Shown: one piece after another, positions 35,291 to 47,941 of the stretch | Position numbering within the stretch: the stretch's first letter is position 1 | Layout of the letters: each line of letters starts with the position of its first letter | Assembly (NCBI GenBank): GCA_030533445.1 | Contig: JARPUW010000295.1 | Span: forward strand, 62,001 to 126,000 | Reading direction: 5' to 3' | DNA: 64,000 bases | Source of the DNA: Cyprinodon diabolis | Taxonomy: Eukaryota > Chordata > Actinopteri > Cyprinodontiformes > Cyprinodontidae | Notes under the pieces: model-generated | Told to the model about the DNA's origin: nothing | The model's input: only the letters and a program-made list of their open reading frames with translations | Database searches by the model: none | Made by a program: the position numbers and the translations under genes

Positions 35291-38200
35291 AGATGGGTCA
35301 CGCCCAGCAGTGATATAGAATCCATTTCCAAATGTTAAATCACTGGTTTTCCATGTTATTAGGTGAATAGTTGCTGTATTACAGAGTAAATGGGAGACTT
35401 TTATTGTGAAATTTGCTCTGGGGTGTGTTTTGAAAAGGTCACTAGAGTCTAATAAAAACAACCTGGAAGAGTTTGGGTCATAATGTTGAGCCATTTGCAT
35501 CAATTAATGCATTAGTATAATCTAGAGGCTTTTATTTTGTAGGGTCCCTGGAGTCTTATTTTGAAAGTCCAACAGAGTTGTGTTTATAGAAAATGTTCAG
35601 ACCCGTCAATGATAGTTGATTACTTTCCAATCGTTAAATCACTCTTTTTCCATGTTATTAGGGCAGTAGATGAAGCGGAAATGGGAGGCTTTTATTTTGA
35701 AATTTGCTATAGGGTGTGTTTTAAACAGTCTCCTAGAGTCTATTCTCTAAAACGGGGTTGAGTTTGGGTCATAATGTTGAGCCATATAGGGCAATAAATA
35801 TATGTAAAAAATATAGAGGCTTTTATTTTGTAGGGTCCCTGGAGTCTTATTTTGAAAGTCTATCAGTGCTGAGTGGCAAGGGAAGTGTCATGGACAGCAG
35901 TCATATAGTATCCATTTCCCAATGTTAAATCAGTCCTTTCACCCTCCATTAGATTAATATGTGCTGTTTAAAACAGCAGAGGTAAAATCTGTTTGAAGCT
36001 TGGTAACCTTGACAACGCTTAACGAGCCTCTCACTGACACAGACAACAGCTGCACTCACTATTGGTTTCTTCTTCCCAGGCTTTTTTGTATGGGAAGAAC
36101 GGCACCGAACAAACGACTACTGATCAAAAACCGTATGAGTTATTCAAAAAACATTTTCACCATGAGCATCAGCAATCCTTCGACTCCAACTATACCAACT
36201 TTGGTGTATGTGTGTCATTCAGAAAAATATTTATGACGAGTTGAAAACACATAGTCTGATTCGTTTCTCTCCCATCTTCAGCTCAAAAAGAATAGAGAAA
36301 GGCTGAAACTCTCATCGACTTTAGGTTGGTCTGGAGGGTTTTTAAGGAAAAGTATTAATCCTACCGTAATTCAGAAGACATTGTGTGAGTCCAGAGGTTT
36401 CAGTCTACAAACTGACCAAAAATGGTGACTGTAGCTCCAAATATGTGGCCGTGAGGGCGAGAATAAGATGTTTGATCTTAAAAAAATGGCCGCCTCACAC
36501 TAAGATTTCAGCAGCTGCACTCTAGCAGGCTGCTGCAGAAGCTAACTGTCAGCTAGCTTCCAGGTGCTTACCCTCCGAACAAACGACTGCTGAGCAAAAA
36601 CCGTAAAAGATATCTGAAAAATTCTTTCAGTGAAAGCAACATCTATCCTTTGTCTCAGACTGGGGTAACCTTCATGTCTGTAGGTCTTTCACAACCCAAA
36701 ACGAAGCACAAACAAAATGGTTGGCCCACCTGCTCCTCCCTTTCTTTTAACTGCAGGACCTCACTCTCACTCACCTTTTAGCTGCTAAAGCACCCCTCCG
36801 AACAAACGACTGCTGAGTAAAAACCGTAAAAGGTATCTGAAAAATTCTTTTTATCTAAGCGACAGCTATATCTTGTCTTCGATTGGAGTAACTTTCATGG
36901 CTGTAGGTCATCTACAAACTGAATGGGAAGAGAAAGAAAAAGAAAAAACGTTTCATCACACCTAAGCTTCTAATTGAGCTAGCTGCAGCAGGTCACTGTC
37001 ACTCAGCTTTCAGGTGCTTAAAATGTCCTCCGAACAAACGACTACTGAGCAAAAACCGTATGAGTTATTCAAAAAATTTTTTCACCGTGAGCGTCAGTCA
37101 TCCTTCGACTCCAACTATGTCAACTTTGGTGTATGTGTGTCATTCAGAAAAATATTTATGACGAGTTTAAAACACATAGTCTGATTCGTTTTTCTCCCCT
37201 CTTCTGCTCCAAAACCAATGAAAAACGGCTCTGATTTTCATCGACTTTAGGTCGGTCTGGAGGGTTTTTAAGGAAAAGTATTAATCCTACCGTAATTCCG
37301 AAGATATTGTGTGGGTCCAGAGATTTCAGTCTACAAACTGACCAAAAATGGTGACTCTAGCTATAAATATGTGGCCGTGAGGGCGAGTTTAAAATGTTTT
37401 TTTGTGTTTAAAAAACGCCTGCCTCACACTCTAGCTTTTCAGTTGCTCCACTCTAGCAGGCTGGATTTTGCTAAAACTTTGTGGCGCTTGAGGTCTGATT
37501 ATACAAAAACCGTAGCAGTTATCAACATACCGTCTTCAGTTTTAAATAGACGAAGGATTTATCTACAAACTGAGCTTCAAACTGTTTTTCTAGGTGAATG
37601 TATGCCGACACAGTGAAGTGCTGTTTTTTATGCTTTTTTTTACCTCTTCCCATTCATTTCCTATGGGATTTTTTTGCGACGTTTTCGCTAATAATTCGCA
37701 AACCTTCGGACTAATGAGAAAGTTTTATACAAGCACACATCACCCCATTGGTCCCAACGCGTGTGCCAACTTTGGGCCCGATCCGCCAAACCGTGCGGGA
37801 CTAGTTACGCGCCGAAGTTTTGGGTATACGGGAGAATTATAATAATAACTAGAAAATTTCTAAAGAAATTTTGAGGGGGGCCACCTACTGCCCGTCTGGG
37901 GAACAGGGCCAATACGGCCCTGGCAAGTGATGTCGGGGCTCCCCAGACCAACTGCTTACGCCTTTGAGGGCTGCTGAGGGAAGGAAAGAGGGCTAGGTCA
38001 TGGGCAAAGAGAGCTGTGTGCCACTTGTGCTGAAATCTGGGAAATAGACGTGCACAGCGTATGATGCAAAAGGGTAATATGGGTTGTCCATATTGAACCG
38101 CAGTGGGTAAAGCTCAGTTGGTGGGCTCCGCCCGCCTGCTAGGAGCCCTTGCAGCGATGAAAAAAATCACCAATGGCGGGCTCTGCCCGCCTGCTAAGAG

Positions 38201-38333
38201 CCATTGCAGTGATGAAATCACCAATGGCAATGAGCAATATGCCAGAATGTATGAGTGTGTATAAGGAAGAGGCTTTTATTCTGTAGAGTCCCTGGAGTCT
38301 TATTTTGAAAGTCTATCATGGAAGTGCATCTAA
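35291..38333 (+). repeat. Satellite monomer, unit 12 (dimer copy 1)
   Basis: 3043 bp. The body is alpha with GTAATTCAGAAGAC, GACTACTGAGC in B4 and AACTATGTCAACTTTGG, all repeated only in unit 14. After (TAA)3 it becomes beta with two GC hairpins, matching the end of unit 10. Confidence 0.95.
38120..38228 (+). repeat. GC hairpin minisatellite, unit 12 (2 hairpins, beta)
   Basis: The same contracted beta allele as unit 10, 109 bp. Confidence 0.95.
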
Positions 38334-40881
38334 AGATGGGTCATGCCCAGCAGTTATATAGAATCAATTTCCAAATGTTAAATCACTGGTTTTCCATGTT
38401 ATTAGGTGAATAGTTGCTGTATTACAGAGTAAATGGGAGACTTTTATTGTGAAATTTGCTCTGGGTGTGTTTTGAAAAGGTCACTAGAGTCTAATAAAAA
38501 CAACCTGGAAGAGTTTGGGTCATAATGTTGAGCCATTTGCATCAATTAATGCATTAGTATAATCTAGAGGCTTTTATTTTGTAGGGTCGCTGGAGTCTTA
38601 TTTTGAAAGTCCAACAGAGTTGTGTTTATAGAAAATGTTCAGACCCGTCAATGATAGTTGATTACTTTCCAATCGTTAAATCACTGTTTTTCCATGTTAT
38701 TAGGGCAGTAGATGAAGCGGAAATGGGAGGCTTTTATTTTGAAATTTGCTATAGGGTGTGTTTTAAACAGTCTCCTAGAGTCTATTCTCTAAAACGGGGT
38801 TGAGTTTGGGTCATAATATTGAGCCATATAGGGCAATAAATATATGTAAAAAATATAGAGGCTTTTATTTTGTAGGGTCCCTGGAGTCTTATTTTGAAAG
38901 TCTATCAGTGCTGAGTGGCAAGGGAAGTGTCATGGACAGCAGTCATATAGTATCCATTTCCCAATGTTAAATCAGTCCTTTCACCCTCCATTAGATTAAT
39001 ATGTGCTGTTTAAAACAGCAGAGGTAAAATCTGTTTGAAGCTTGGTAACCTTGACAACGCTTAACGAGCCTCTCACTGACACAGACAACAGCTGCACTCA
39101 CTATTGGTTTCTTCTTCCCAGGCTTTTTTGTATGGGAAGAACGGCAACGAAAACAAACGACTACTGATCAAAAACCGTATGAGTTATTCAAAAAACATTT
39201 TCACCATGAGCATCAGCAATCCTTCGACTCCAAGTATACCAACTTTGGTGTATGTGTGTCATTCAGAACAATATTTATGACGACTTGAAAACACATAGTC
39301 TGATTCGTTTCTCTCCCATCTTCAGCTCAAAAAGAATGGAGAAAGGCTGAAACTCATCGACTTTAGGTTGGTCTGGAGGGTTTTTAAGGAAAAGTATTAA
39401 TCCTACCGTGATTCCGAAGACATTGTGTGAGTCCAGAGGTTTCAGTCTACAAACTGGCCAAAAATGGTGACTGTAGCTCCAAATATGTGGCCGTGAGGGC
39501 GAGAATAAGATGTTTGATCTTAAAAAAATGGCCGCCTCACACTAAGATTTCAGCAGCTGCACTCTAGCAGGCTGCTGCAGAAGCTAACTGTCAGCTAGCT
39601 TCCAGGTGCTTACCCTCCGAACAAACGACTGCTGAGCAAAAACCGTAAAAGATATCTGAAAAATTCTTTCAGTGAAAGCAACATCTATCCTTTGTCTCAG
39701 ACTGGGGTAACCTTCATGTCTGTAGGTCTTTCACAACCCAAAACGAAGCACAAACAAAATGGTTGGCCCACCTGCTCCTCCCTTTCTTTTAACTGCAGGA
39801 CCTCACTCTCACTCACCTCTTAGCTGCTAAAGCACCCCTCCGAACAAACGACTGCTGAGTAAAAACCGTAAAAGGTGTCTGAAAAATTCTTTTTATCTAA
39901 GCGACAGCTATATCTTGTCTTCAATTGGAGTAACTTTCATGGCTGTAGGTCATCTACAAACTGAATGGGAAGAGAAAGAAAAAGAAAAAACGTTTCATCA
40001 CACCTAAGCTTCTAATTGAGCTAGCTGCAGCAGGTCACTGTCACTCAGCTTTCAGGTGCTTAAAATGTCCTCCGAACAAACGACTGCTGAGCAAAAACCG
40101 TATGAGTTATTCAAAAAATTTTTTCACCGTGAGCGTCAGTCATCCTTCGACTCCAACTATGCCAACTTTGGTGTATGTGTGTCATTCAGAAAAATATTTA
40201 TGACGAGTTTAAAACACATAGTCGGATTCGTTTTTCTCCCCTCTTCTGCTCCAAAACCAATGAAAAACGGCTCTGATTTTCATCGACTTTAGGTCGGTCT
40301 GGAGGGTTTTTAAGGAAAAGTATTAATCCTACCGTAATTCCGAAGATATTGTGTGGGTCCAGAGATTTCAGTCTACAAACTGACCAAAAATGGTGACTCT
40401 AGCTATAAATATGTGGCCGTGAGGGCGAGTTTAAAATGTTATTTTGTGTTTAAAAAACGCCTGCCTCACACTCTAGCTTTTCAGTTGCTCCACTCTAGCA
40501 GGCTGGATTTTGCTAAAACTTTGTGGCGCTTGAGGTCTGATTATACAAAAACCGTAGCAGTTATCAACATACCGTCTTCAGTTTTAAATAGAGGAAGGAT
40601 TTATCTACAAACTGAGCTTCAAACTGTTTTTCTAGGTGAATGTATGCCGACACAGTGAAGTGCTGTTTTTTATGCTTTTTTTTACCTCTTCCCATTCATT
40701 TCCTATGGGATTTTTTTGCGACGTTTTCGCTAATAATTCGCAAACCTTCGGACTAATGAGAAAGTTTTATACAAGCACACATCACCCCATTGGTCCCAAC
40801 GCGTGTGCCAACTTTGGGCCCGATCCGCCAAACCGTGCGGGACTAGTTACGTGCCGAAGTTTTGGGTATACGGGAGAATTA

Positions 40882-41031
40882 TAATAATAATAATAATACG
40901 CGGAATAAATATGTGCAATAGTAGTAGGTGGGCCATGCCTTCGGCATGTGGCCCCCCAATAATAATACGCGGAATAAATATGTGCAATAGTAGTAGGTGG
41001 GCCATGCCTTCGGCATGTGGCCCCCCAATAA
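40882..41031 (+). repeat. TAA run with two hairpin cassettes, unit 13
   Basis: (TAA)5, core 40897-40959, (TAA)2, core 40966-41028, TAA, then CTAG. It is one cassette and one TAA longer than the homologous site of unit 11. Confidence 0.92.
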
Positions 41032-41302
41032 CTAGAAAATTTCTAAAGAAATTTTGAGGGGGGCCACCTACTGCCCGTCTGGGGAACCGGGCCAATACGG
41101 CCCTGGCAAGTGACGTCGGGGCTCCCCAGACCAACTGCTTACGCCTTTGAGGGCTGCTGAGGGAAGGAAAGAGGGCAAGTTCATGGGCAAAGAGAGCTGT
41201 GTGCCACTTGTGCTGAAATCTGGGAAATAGACGTGCACAGCGTATGATGCACAAGGGTAATATGGGTTGTCCATATTGAAACACAGTGGGTAAAGCCCAG
41301 TT

Positions 41303-41540
41303 GGCGGGCTTTGCCCGCCTGGTAGGAGCCATCTCAGTGAAGAAAAAAATCACCAATGGCGGGCTCTGCCCGCCTTCTAAGAGCCATTGCAGTGATGAAA
41401 TCACCAATGGCGGGCTCAGCCCGCCTGCTAAGAGCCATTGCAGTGATGTAATCACCTTTGGCGGGCTCCGCCCGCCTGTTACCATTGGCGGGCTCCGCCC
41501 GCCTTCTAAGAGCCATTGCAGTGATGAAATCACCAATGGC
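41303..41540 (+). repeat. GC hairpin minisatellite, unit 13 (5 hairpins)
   Basis: The same allele as unit 11 (loops TTT, TCT, TCA, TCC, TCC), supporting duplication of the 11-12 dimer. Confidence 0.95.
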
Positions 41541-41645
41541 AATGAGCAATATGCCAGAATGTATGAGTGTGTATAAGGAAGAGGCTTTTATTCTGTAGAG
41601 TCCTTGTAGTCTTATTTTGAAAGTCTATCATGAATGTGCATCAAA

Positions 41646-44600
41646 AGATGGGTCACGCCCAGCAGTGATATAGAATCCATTTCCAAATGTTAAATCACTG
41701 GTTTTCCATGTTATTAGGTGAATAGTTGCTGTATTACAGAGTAAATGGGAGACTTTTATTGTGAAATTTGCTCTGGGGTGTGTTTTGAAAAGGTCACTAG
41801 AGTCTAATAAAAACAACCTGGAAGAGTTTGGGTCATAATGTTGAGCCATTTGCATCAATTAATGCATTAGTATAATCTAGAGGCTTTTATTTTGTAGGGT
41901 CCCTGGAGTCTTATTTTGAAAGTCCAACAGAGTTGTGTTTATAGAAAATGTTCAGACCCGTCAATGATAGTTGATTACTTTCCAATCGTTAAATCACTCT
42001 TTTTCCATGTTATTAGGGCAGTAGATGAAGCGGAAATGGGAGGCTTTTATTTTGAAATTTGCTATAGGGTGTGTTTTAAACAGTCTCCTAGAGTCTATTC
42101 TCTAAAACGGGGTTGAGTTTGGGTCATAATGTTGAGCCATATAGGGCAATAAATATATGTAAAAAATATAGAGGCTTTTATTTTGTAGGGTCCCTGGAGT
42201 CTTATTTTGAAAGTCTATCAGTGCTGAGTGGCAAGGGAAGTGTCATGGACAGCAGTCATATAGTATCCATTTCCCAATGTTAAATCAGTCCTTTCACCCT
42301 CCATTAGATTAATATGTGCTGTTTAAAACAGCAGAGGTAAAATCTGTTTGAAGCTTGGTAACCTTGACAACGCTTAACGAGCCTCTCACTGACACAGACA
42401 ACAGCTGCACTCACTATTGGTTTCTTCTTCCCAGGCTTTTTTGTATGGGAAGAACGGCACCGAACAAACGACTACTGATCAAAAACCGTATGAGTTATTC
42501 AAAAAACATTTTCACCATGAGCATCAGCAATCCTTCGACTCCAACTATACCAACTTTGGTGTATGTGTGTCATTCAGAAAAATATTTATGACGAGTTGAA
42601 AACACATAGTCTGATTCGTTTCTCTCCCATCTTCAGCTCAAAAAGAATAGAGAAAGGCTGAAACTCTCATCGACTTTAGGTTGGTCTGGAGGGTTTTTAA
42701 GGAAAAGTATTAATCCTACCGTAATTCAGAAGACATTGTGTGAGTCCAGAGGTTTCAGTCTACAAACTGACCAAAAATGGTGACTGTAGCTCCAAATATG
42801 TGGCCGTGAGGGCGAGAATAAGATGTTTGATCTTAAAAAAATGGCCGCCTCACACTAAGATTTCAGCAGCTGCACTCTAGCAGGCTGCTGCAGAAGCTAA
42901 CTGTCAGCTAGCTTCCAGGTGCTTACCCTCCGAACAAACGACTGCTGAGCAAAAACCGTAAAAGATATCTGAAAAATTCTTTCAGTGAAAGCAACATCTA
43001 TCCTTTGTCTCAGACTGGGGTAACCTTCATGTCTGTAGGTCTTTCACAACCCAAAACGAAGCACAAACAAAATGGTTGGCCCACCTGCTCCTCCCTTTCT
43101 TTTAACTGCAGGACCTCACTCTCACTCACCTTTTAGCTGCTAAAGCACCCCTCCGAACAAACGACTGCTGAGTAAAAACCGTAAAAGGTATCTGAAAAAT
43201 TCTTTTTATCTAAGCGACAGCTATATCTTGTCTTCGATTGGAGTAACTTTCATGGCTGTAGGTCATCTACAAACTGAATGGGAAGAGAAAGAAAAAGAAA
43301 AAACGTTTCATCACACCTAAGCTTCTAATTGAGCTAGCTGCAGCAGGTCACTGTCACTCAGCTTTCAGGTGCTTAAAATGTCCTCCGAACAAACGACTAC
43401 TGAGCAAAAACCGTATGAGTTATTCAAAAAATTTTTTCACCGTGAGCGTCAGTCATCCTTCGACTCCAACTATGTCAACTTTGGTGTATGTGTGTCATTC
43501 AGAAAAATATTTATGACGAGTTTAAAACACATAGTCTGATTCGTTTTTCTCCCCTCTTCTGCTCCAAAACCAATGAAAAACGGCTCTGATTTTCATCGAC
43601 TTTAGGTCGGTCTGGAGGGTTTTTAAGGAAAAGTATTAATCCTACCGTAATTCCGAAGATATTGTGTGGGTCCAGAGATTTCAGTCTACAAACTGACCAA
43701 AAATGGTGACTCTAGCTATAAATATGTGGCCGTGAGGGCGAGTTTAAAATGTTTTTTTGTGTTTAAAAAACGCCTGCCTCACACTCTAGCTTTTCAGTTG
43801 CTCCACTCTAGCAGGCTGGATTTTGCTAAAACTTTGTGGCGCTTGAGGTCTGATTATACAAAAACCGTAGCAGTTATCAACATACCGTCTTCAGTTTTAA
43901 ATAGACGAAGGATTTATCTACAAACTGAGCTTCAAACTGTTTTTCTAGGTGAATGTATGCCGACACAGTGAAGTGCTGTTTTTTATGCTTTTTTTTACCT
44001 CTTCCCATTCATTTCCTATGGGATTTTTTTGCGACGTTTTCGCTAATAATTCGCAAACCTTCGGACTAATGAGAAAGTTTTATACAAGCACACATCACCC
44101 CATTGGTCCCAACGCGTGTGCCAACTTTGGGCCCGATCCGCCAAACCGTGCGGGACTAGTTACGCGCCGAAGTTTTGGGTATACGGGAGAATTATAATAA
44201 TAACTAGAAAATTTCTAAAGAAATTTTGAGGGGGGCCACCTACTGCCCGTCTGGGGAACCGGGCCAATACGGCCCTGGCAAGTGACGTCGGGGCTCCCCA
44301 GACCAACTGCTTACGCCTTTGAGGGCTGCTGAGGGAAGGAAAGAGGGCAAGTTCATGGGCAAAGAGAGCTGTGTGCCACTTGTGCTGAAATCTGGGAAAT
44401 AGACGTGCACAGCGTATGATGCACAAGGGTAATATGGGTTGTCCATATTGAAACACAGTGGGTAAAGCCCAGTTGGCGGGCTTCGCCCGCCTGCTAGGAG
44501 CCATCTCAGTGAAGAAAAAAATCACCAATGGCGGGCTCTGCCCGCCTTCTAAGAGCCATTGCAGTGATGAAATCACCAATGGCGGGCTACGCCCGCCTGC

Positions 44601-44817
44601 TAAGAGCCATTGCGGTGATGTAATCACCTTTGGCGGGCTCCGCCCGCCTGTTACCATTGGCGGGCTCCGCCCGCCTTCTAAGAGCCATTGCAGTGATGAA
44701 ATCACCAATGGCAATGAGCAATATGCCAGAATGTATGAGTGTGTATAAGGAAGAGGCTTTTATTCTGTAGAGTCCTTGTAGTCTTATTTTGAAAGTCTAT
44801 CATGAATGTGCATCAAA
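41646..44817 (+). repeat. Satellite monomer, unit 14 (dimer copy 2)
   Basis: 3172 bp. It matches unit 12, including GTAATTCAGAAGAC, GACTACTGAGC and AACTATGTCAAC, until the TAA site. It then ends in the alpha 3' module with five hairpins (third loop TAC, followed by a private GCGGTGATG). The 129-bp length difference from unit 12 equals the hairpin copy difference (51+51+27). Confidence 0.95.
44475..44712 (+). repeat. GC hairpin minisatellite, unit 14 (5 hairpins)
   Basis: The third loop is TAC and the next spacer reads GCGGTGATG. The rest is as in unit 1. This differs from unit 12, so the dimer duplication ends before this block. Confidence 0.95.
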
Positions 44818-47366
44818 AGATGGGTCACGCCCAGCAGTGATATAGAATCCATTTCCAAATGTTAAATCACTGGTTTTCCATGTTATTAGGTGAATAGTTG
44901 CTGTATTACAGAGTAAATGGGAGACTTTTATTGTGAAATTTGCTCTGGGGTGTGTTTTGAAAAGGTCACTAGAGTGTAATAAAAACAACCTGGAAGAGTT
45001 TGGGTCATAATGTTGAGCCATTTGCATCAATTAATGCATTAGTATAATCTAGAGGCTTTTATTTTGTAGGGTCCCTGGAGTCTTATTTTGAAAGTCCAAC
45101 AGAGTTGTGTTTATAGAAAATGTTCAGATCCGTCAATGATAGTTGATTACTTTCCAATCGTTAAATCACTCTTTTTCCATTTTATTAGGGCAGTAGATGA
45201 AGCGGAAATGGGAGGCTTTTATTTTGAAATTTGCTATAGGGTGTGTTTTAAACAGTCTCCTAGAGTCTATTCTCTAAAACGGGGTTGAGTTTGGGTCATA
45301 ATGTTGAGCCATATAGGGCAATAAATATATGTAAAAAATATAGAGGCTTTTATTTTGTAGGGTCCCTGGAGTCTTATTTTGAAAGTCTATCAGTGCTGAG
45401 TGGCAAGGGAAGTGTCATGGACAGCAGTCATATAGTATCCATTTCCCAATGTTAAATCAGTCCTTTCACCCTCCATTAGATTAATATGTGCTGTTTAAAA
45501 CAGCAGAGGTAAAATCTGTTTGAAGCTTGGTAACCTTGACAACGCTTAAGGAGCCTCTCACTGACACAGACAACAGCTGCACTCACTATTGGTTTCTTCT
45601 TCCCAGGCTTTTTTGTATGGGAAGAACGGCACCGAACAAACGACTACTGATCAAAAACCGTATGAGTTATTCAAAAAACATTTTCCCCATGAGCATCAGC
45701 AATCCTTCGACTCCAACTATACCAACTTTGGTGTATGTGTGTCATTCAGAAAAATATTTATGACGAGTTGAAAACACATAGTCTGATTCGTTTCTCTCCC
45801 ATCTTCAGCTCAAAAAGAATAGAGAAAGGCTGAAACTCTCATCGACTTTAGGTTGGTCTGGAGGGTTTTTAAGGAAAAGTATTAATCCTACCGTAATTCC
45901 AAAGACATTGTGTGAGTCCAGAGGTTTCAGTCTACAAACTGACCAAAAATGGTGACTGTAGCTCCAAATATGTGGCCGTGAGGGCGAGAATAAGATGTTT
46001 GATCTTAAAAAAATGGCCGCCTCACACTAAGATTTCAGCAGCTGCACTCTAGCAGGCTGCTGCAGAAGCTAACTGTCAGCTAGCTTCCAGGTGCTTACCC
46101 TCCGAACAAACGACTGCTGAGCAAAAACCGTAAAAGGTATCTGAAAAATTCTTTCAGTGAAAGCAACATCTATCCTTTGTCTCAGACTGGGGTAACCTTC
46201 ATGTCTGTAGGTCTTTCACAACCCAAAACGAAGCACAAACAAAATGGTTGGCCCACCTGCTCCTCCCTTTGTTTGAACTGCAGGACCTCACTCTCACTCA
46301 CCTTTTAGCTGCTAAAGCACCCCTCCGAACAAACGACTGCTGAGTAAAAACCGTAAAAGGTATCTGAAAAATTCTTTTTATCTAAGCGACAGCTATATCT
46401 TGTCTTCAATTGGAGTAACTTTCATGGCTGTAGGTCATCTACAAACTGAATGGGAAGAGAAAGAAAAAGAAAAAACGTTTCATCACACCTAAGCTTCTAA
46501 TTGAGCTAGCTGCAGCAGGTCACTCTCACTCAGCTTTCAGGTGCTTAAAATGTCCTCCGAACAAACGACTGCTGAGCAAAAACCGTATGAGTTATTCAAA
46601 AAAAAATTTCACCGTGAGCGTCAGTCATCCTTCGACTCCAACTATGCCAACTTTGGTGTATGTGTGTCATTCAGAAAAATATTTATGACGAGTTTAAAAC
46701 ACATAGTCTGATTCGTTTTTCTCCCCTCTTCTGCTCCAAAACCAATGAAAAACGGCTCTGATTTTCATCGACTTTAGGTCGGTCTGGAGGGTTTTTAAGG
46801 AAAAGTATTAATCCTACCGTAATTCCGAAGATATTGTGTGGGTCCAGAGATTTCAGTCTACAAACTGACCAAAAAAGGTGACTCTAGCTATAAATATGTG
46901 GCCGTGAGGGCGAGTTTAAAATGTTTTTTTGTGTTTAAAAAACGCCTGCCTCACACTCTAGCTTTTCAGTTGCTCCACTCTAGCAGGCTGGATTTTGCTA
47001 AAACTTTGTGGCGCTTGAGGTCTGATTATACAAAAACCGTAGCAGTTATCAACATACCGTCTTCAGTTTTAAATAGACGAAGGATTTATCTACAAACTGA
47101 GCTTCAAACTGTTTTTCTAGGTGAATGTATGCCGACACAGTGAAGTGCTGTTTTTTATGCTTTTTTTTTCCTCTCCCCATTCATTTCCTATGGGATTTTT
47201 TTGCGACGTTTTCGCTAATAATTCGCAAACCTTCGGACTAATGAGAAAGTTTTATACAAGCACACATCACCCCATTGGTCCCGACGCGTGTGCCAACTTT
47301 GGGCCCGATCCGCCAAACCGTGCGGGACTAGTTACGCGCCGAAGTTTTGGGTATACGGGAGAATTA

Positions 47367-47510
47367 TAATAATAATAATAATACGCGGAATAAATATGTG
47401 CAATAGTAGTAGGTGGGCCATGCCTTCGGCATGTGGCCCCCCAATAATACGCGGAATAAATATGTGCAATAGTAGTAGGTGGGCCATGCCTTCGGCATGT
47501 GGCCCCCCAA
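47367..47510 (+). repeat. TAA run with two hairpin cassettes, unit 15
   Basis: (TAA)5, core 47382-47444, TAA, core 47448-47510, then CTAG. The repeat step is 66 bp. Confidence 0.92.
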
Positions 47511-47781
47511 CTAGAAAATTTCTAAAGAAATTTTGAGGGGGGCCACCTACTGCCCGTCTGGGGAACCGGGCCAATACGGCCCTGGCAAGTGACGTCGGGG
47601 CTCCCCAGACCAACTGCTTACGCCTTTGAGGGCTGCTGAGGGAAGGAAAGAGGGCAAGTTCATGGGCAAAGAGAGCTGTGTGCCACTTGTGCTGAAATCT
47701 GGGAAATAGACGTGCACAGCGTATGATGCACAAGGGTAATATGGGTTGTCCATATTGAAACACAGTGGGTAAAGCCCAGTT

Positions 47782-47941
47782 GGCGGGCTTCGCCCGCCTG
47801 CTAGGAGCCATCTCAGTGAAGAAACAAATCACCAATGGCGGGCTCTGCCCGCCTTCTAAGAGCCATTGCAGTGATGAAATCACCAATGGCGGGCTCCGCC
47901 CGCCTGCTAAGAGCCATTGCAGTGATGTAATCACCAATGGC
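47782..47941 (+). repeat. GC hairpin minisatellite, unit 15 (3 hairpins)
   Basis: 160 bp, loops TTC, TCT, TCC. The fourth and fifth hairpins are missing: GATGTAATCACC joins directly to AATGGCAATGAGC, a clean 78-bp (51+27) loss between direct repeats. Confidence 0.95.

Larger units (their letters stand above)
38334..41645 (+). repeat. Satellite monomer, unit 13 (beta 5' half; dimer copy 2)
   Basis: 3312 bp, a near-copy of unit 11. The length excess of 72 bp equals one extra 69-bp cassette step plus one TAA. It shares with unit 11 the markers CACTGTTTTTCC, ACCGTGATTCCG, AAACTGGCCAAAAATGG and CACCTCTTAGC, and the TTT and TCA hairpin loops. Confidence 0.95.
31560..44205 (+). repeat. Duplicated two-monomer block (about 6.3 kb, twice)
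   Basis: About 31560-37842 and 37843-44205. Each block holds a beta linker with two GC hairpins, a beta-5' unit (11 or 13) and an alpha unit (12 or 14) up to the TAA site. Many otherwise rare changes are shared at the same offset: 6283 bp before the cassette site, and 6355 bp after it because of one extra cassette and one TAA. The left boundary lies between roughly 31350 and 31560, since unit 10 upstream differs from unit 12. Confidence 0.88.
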
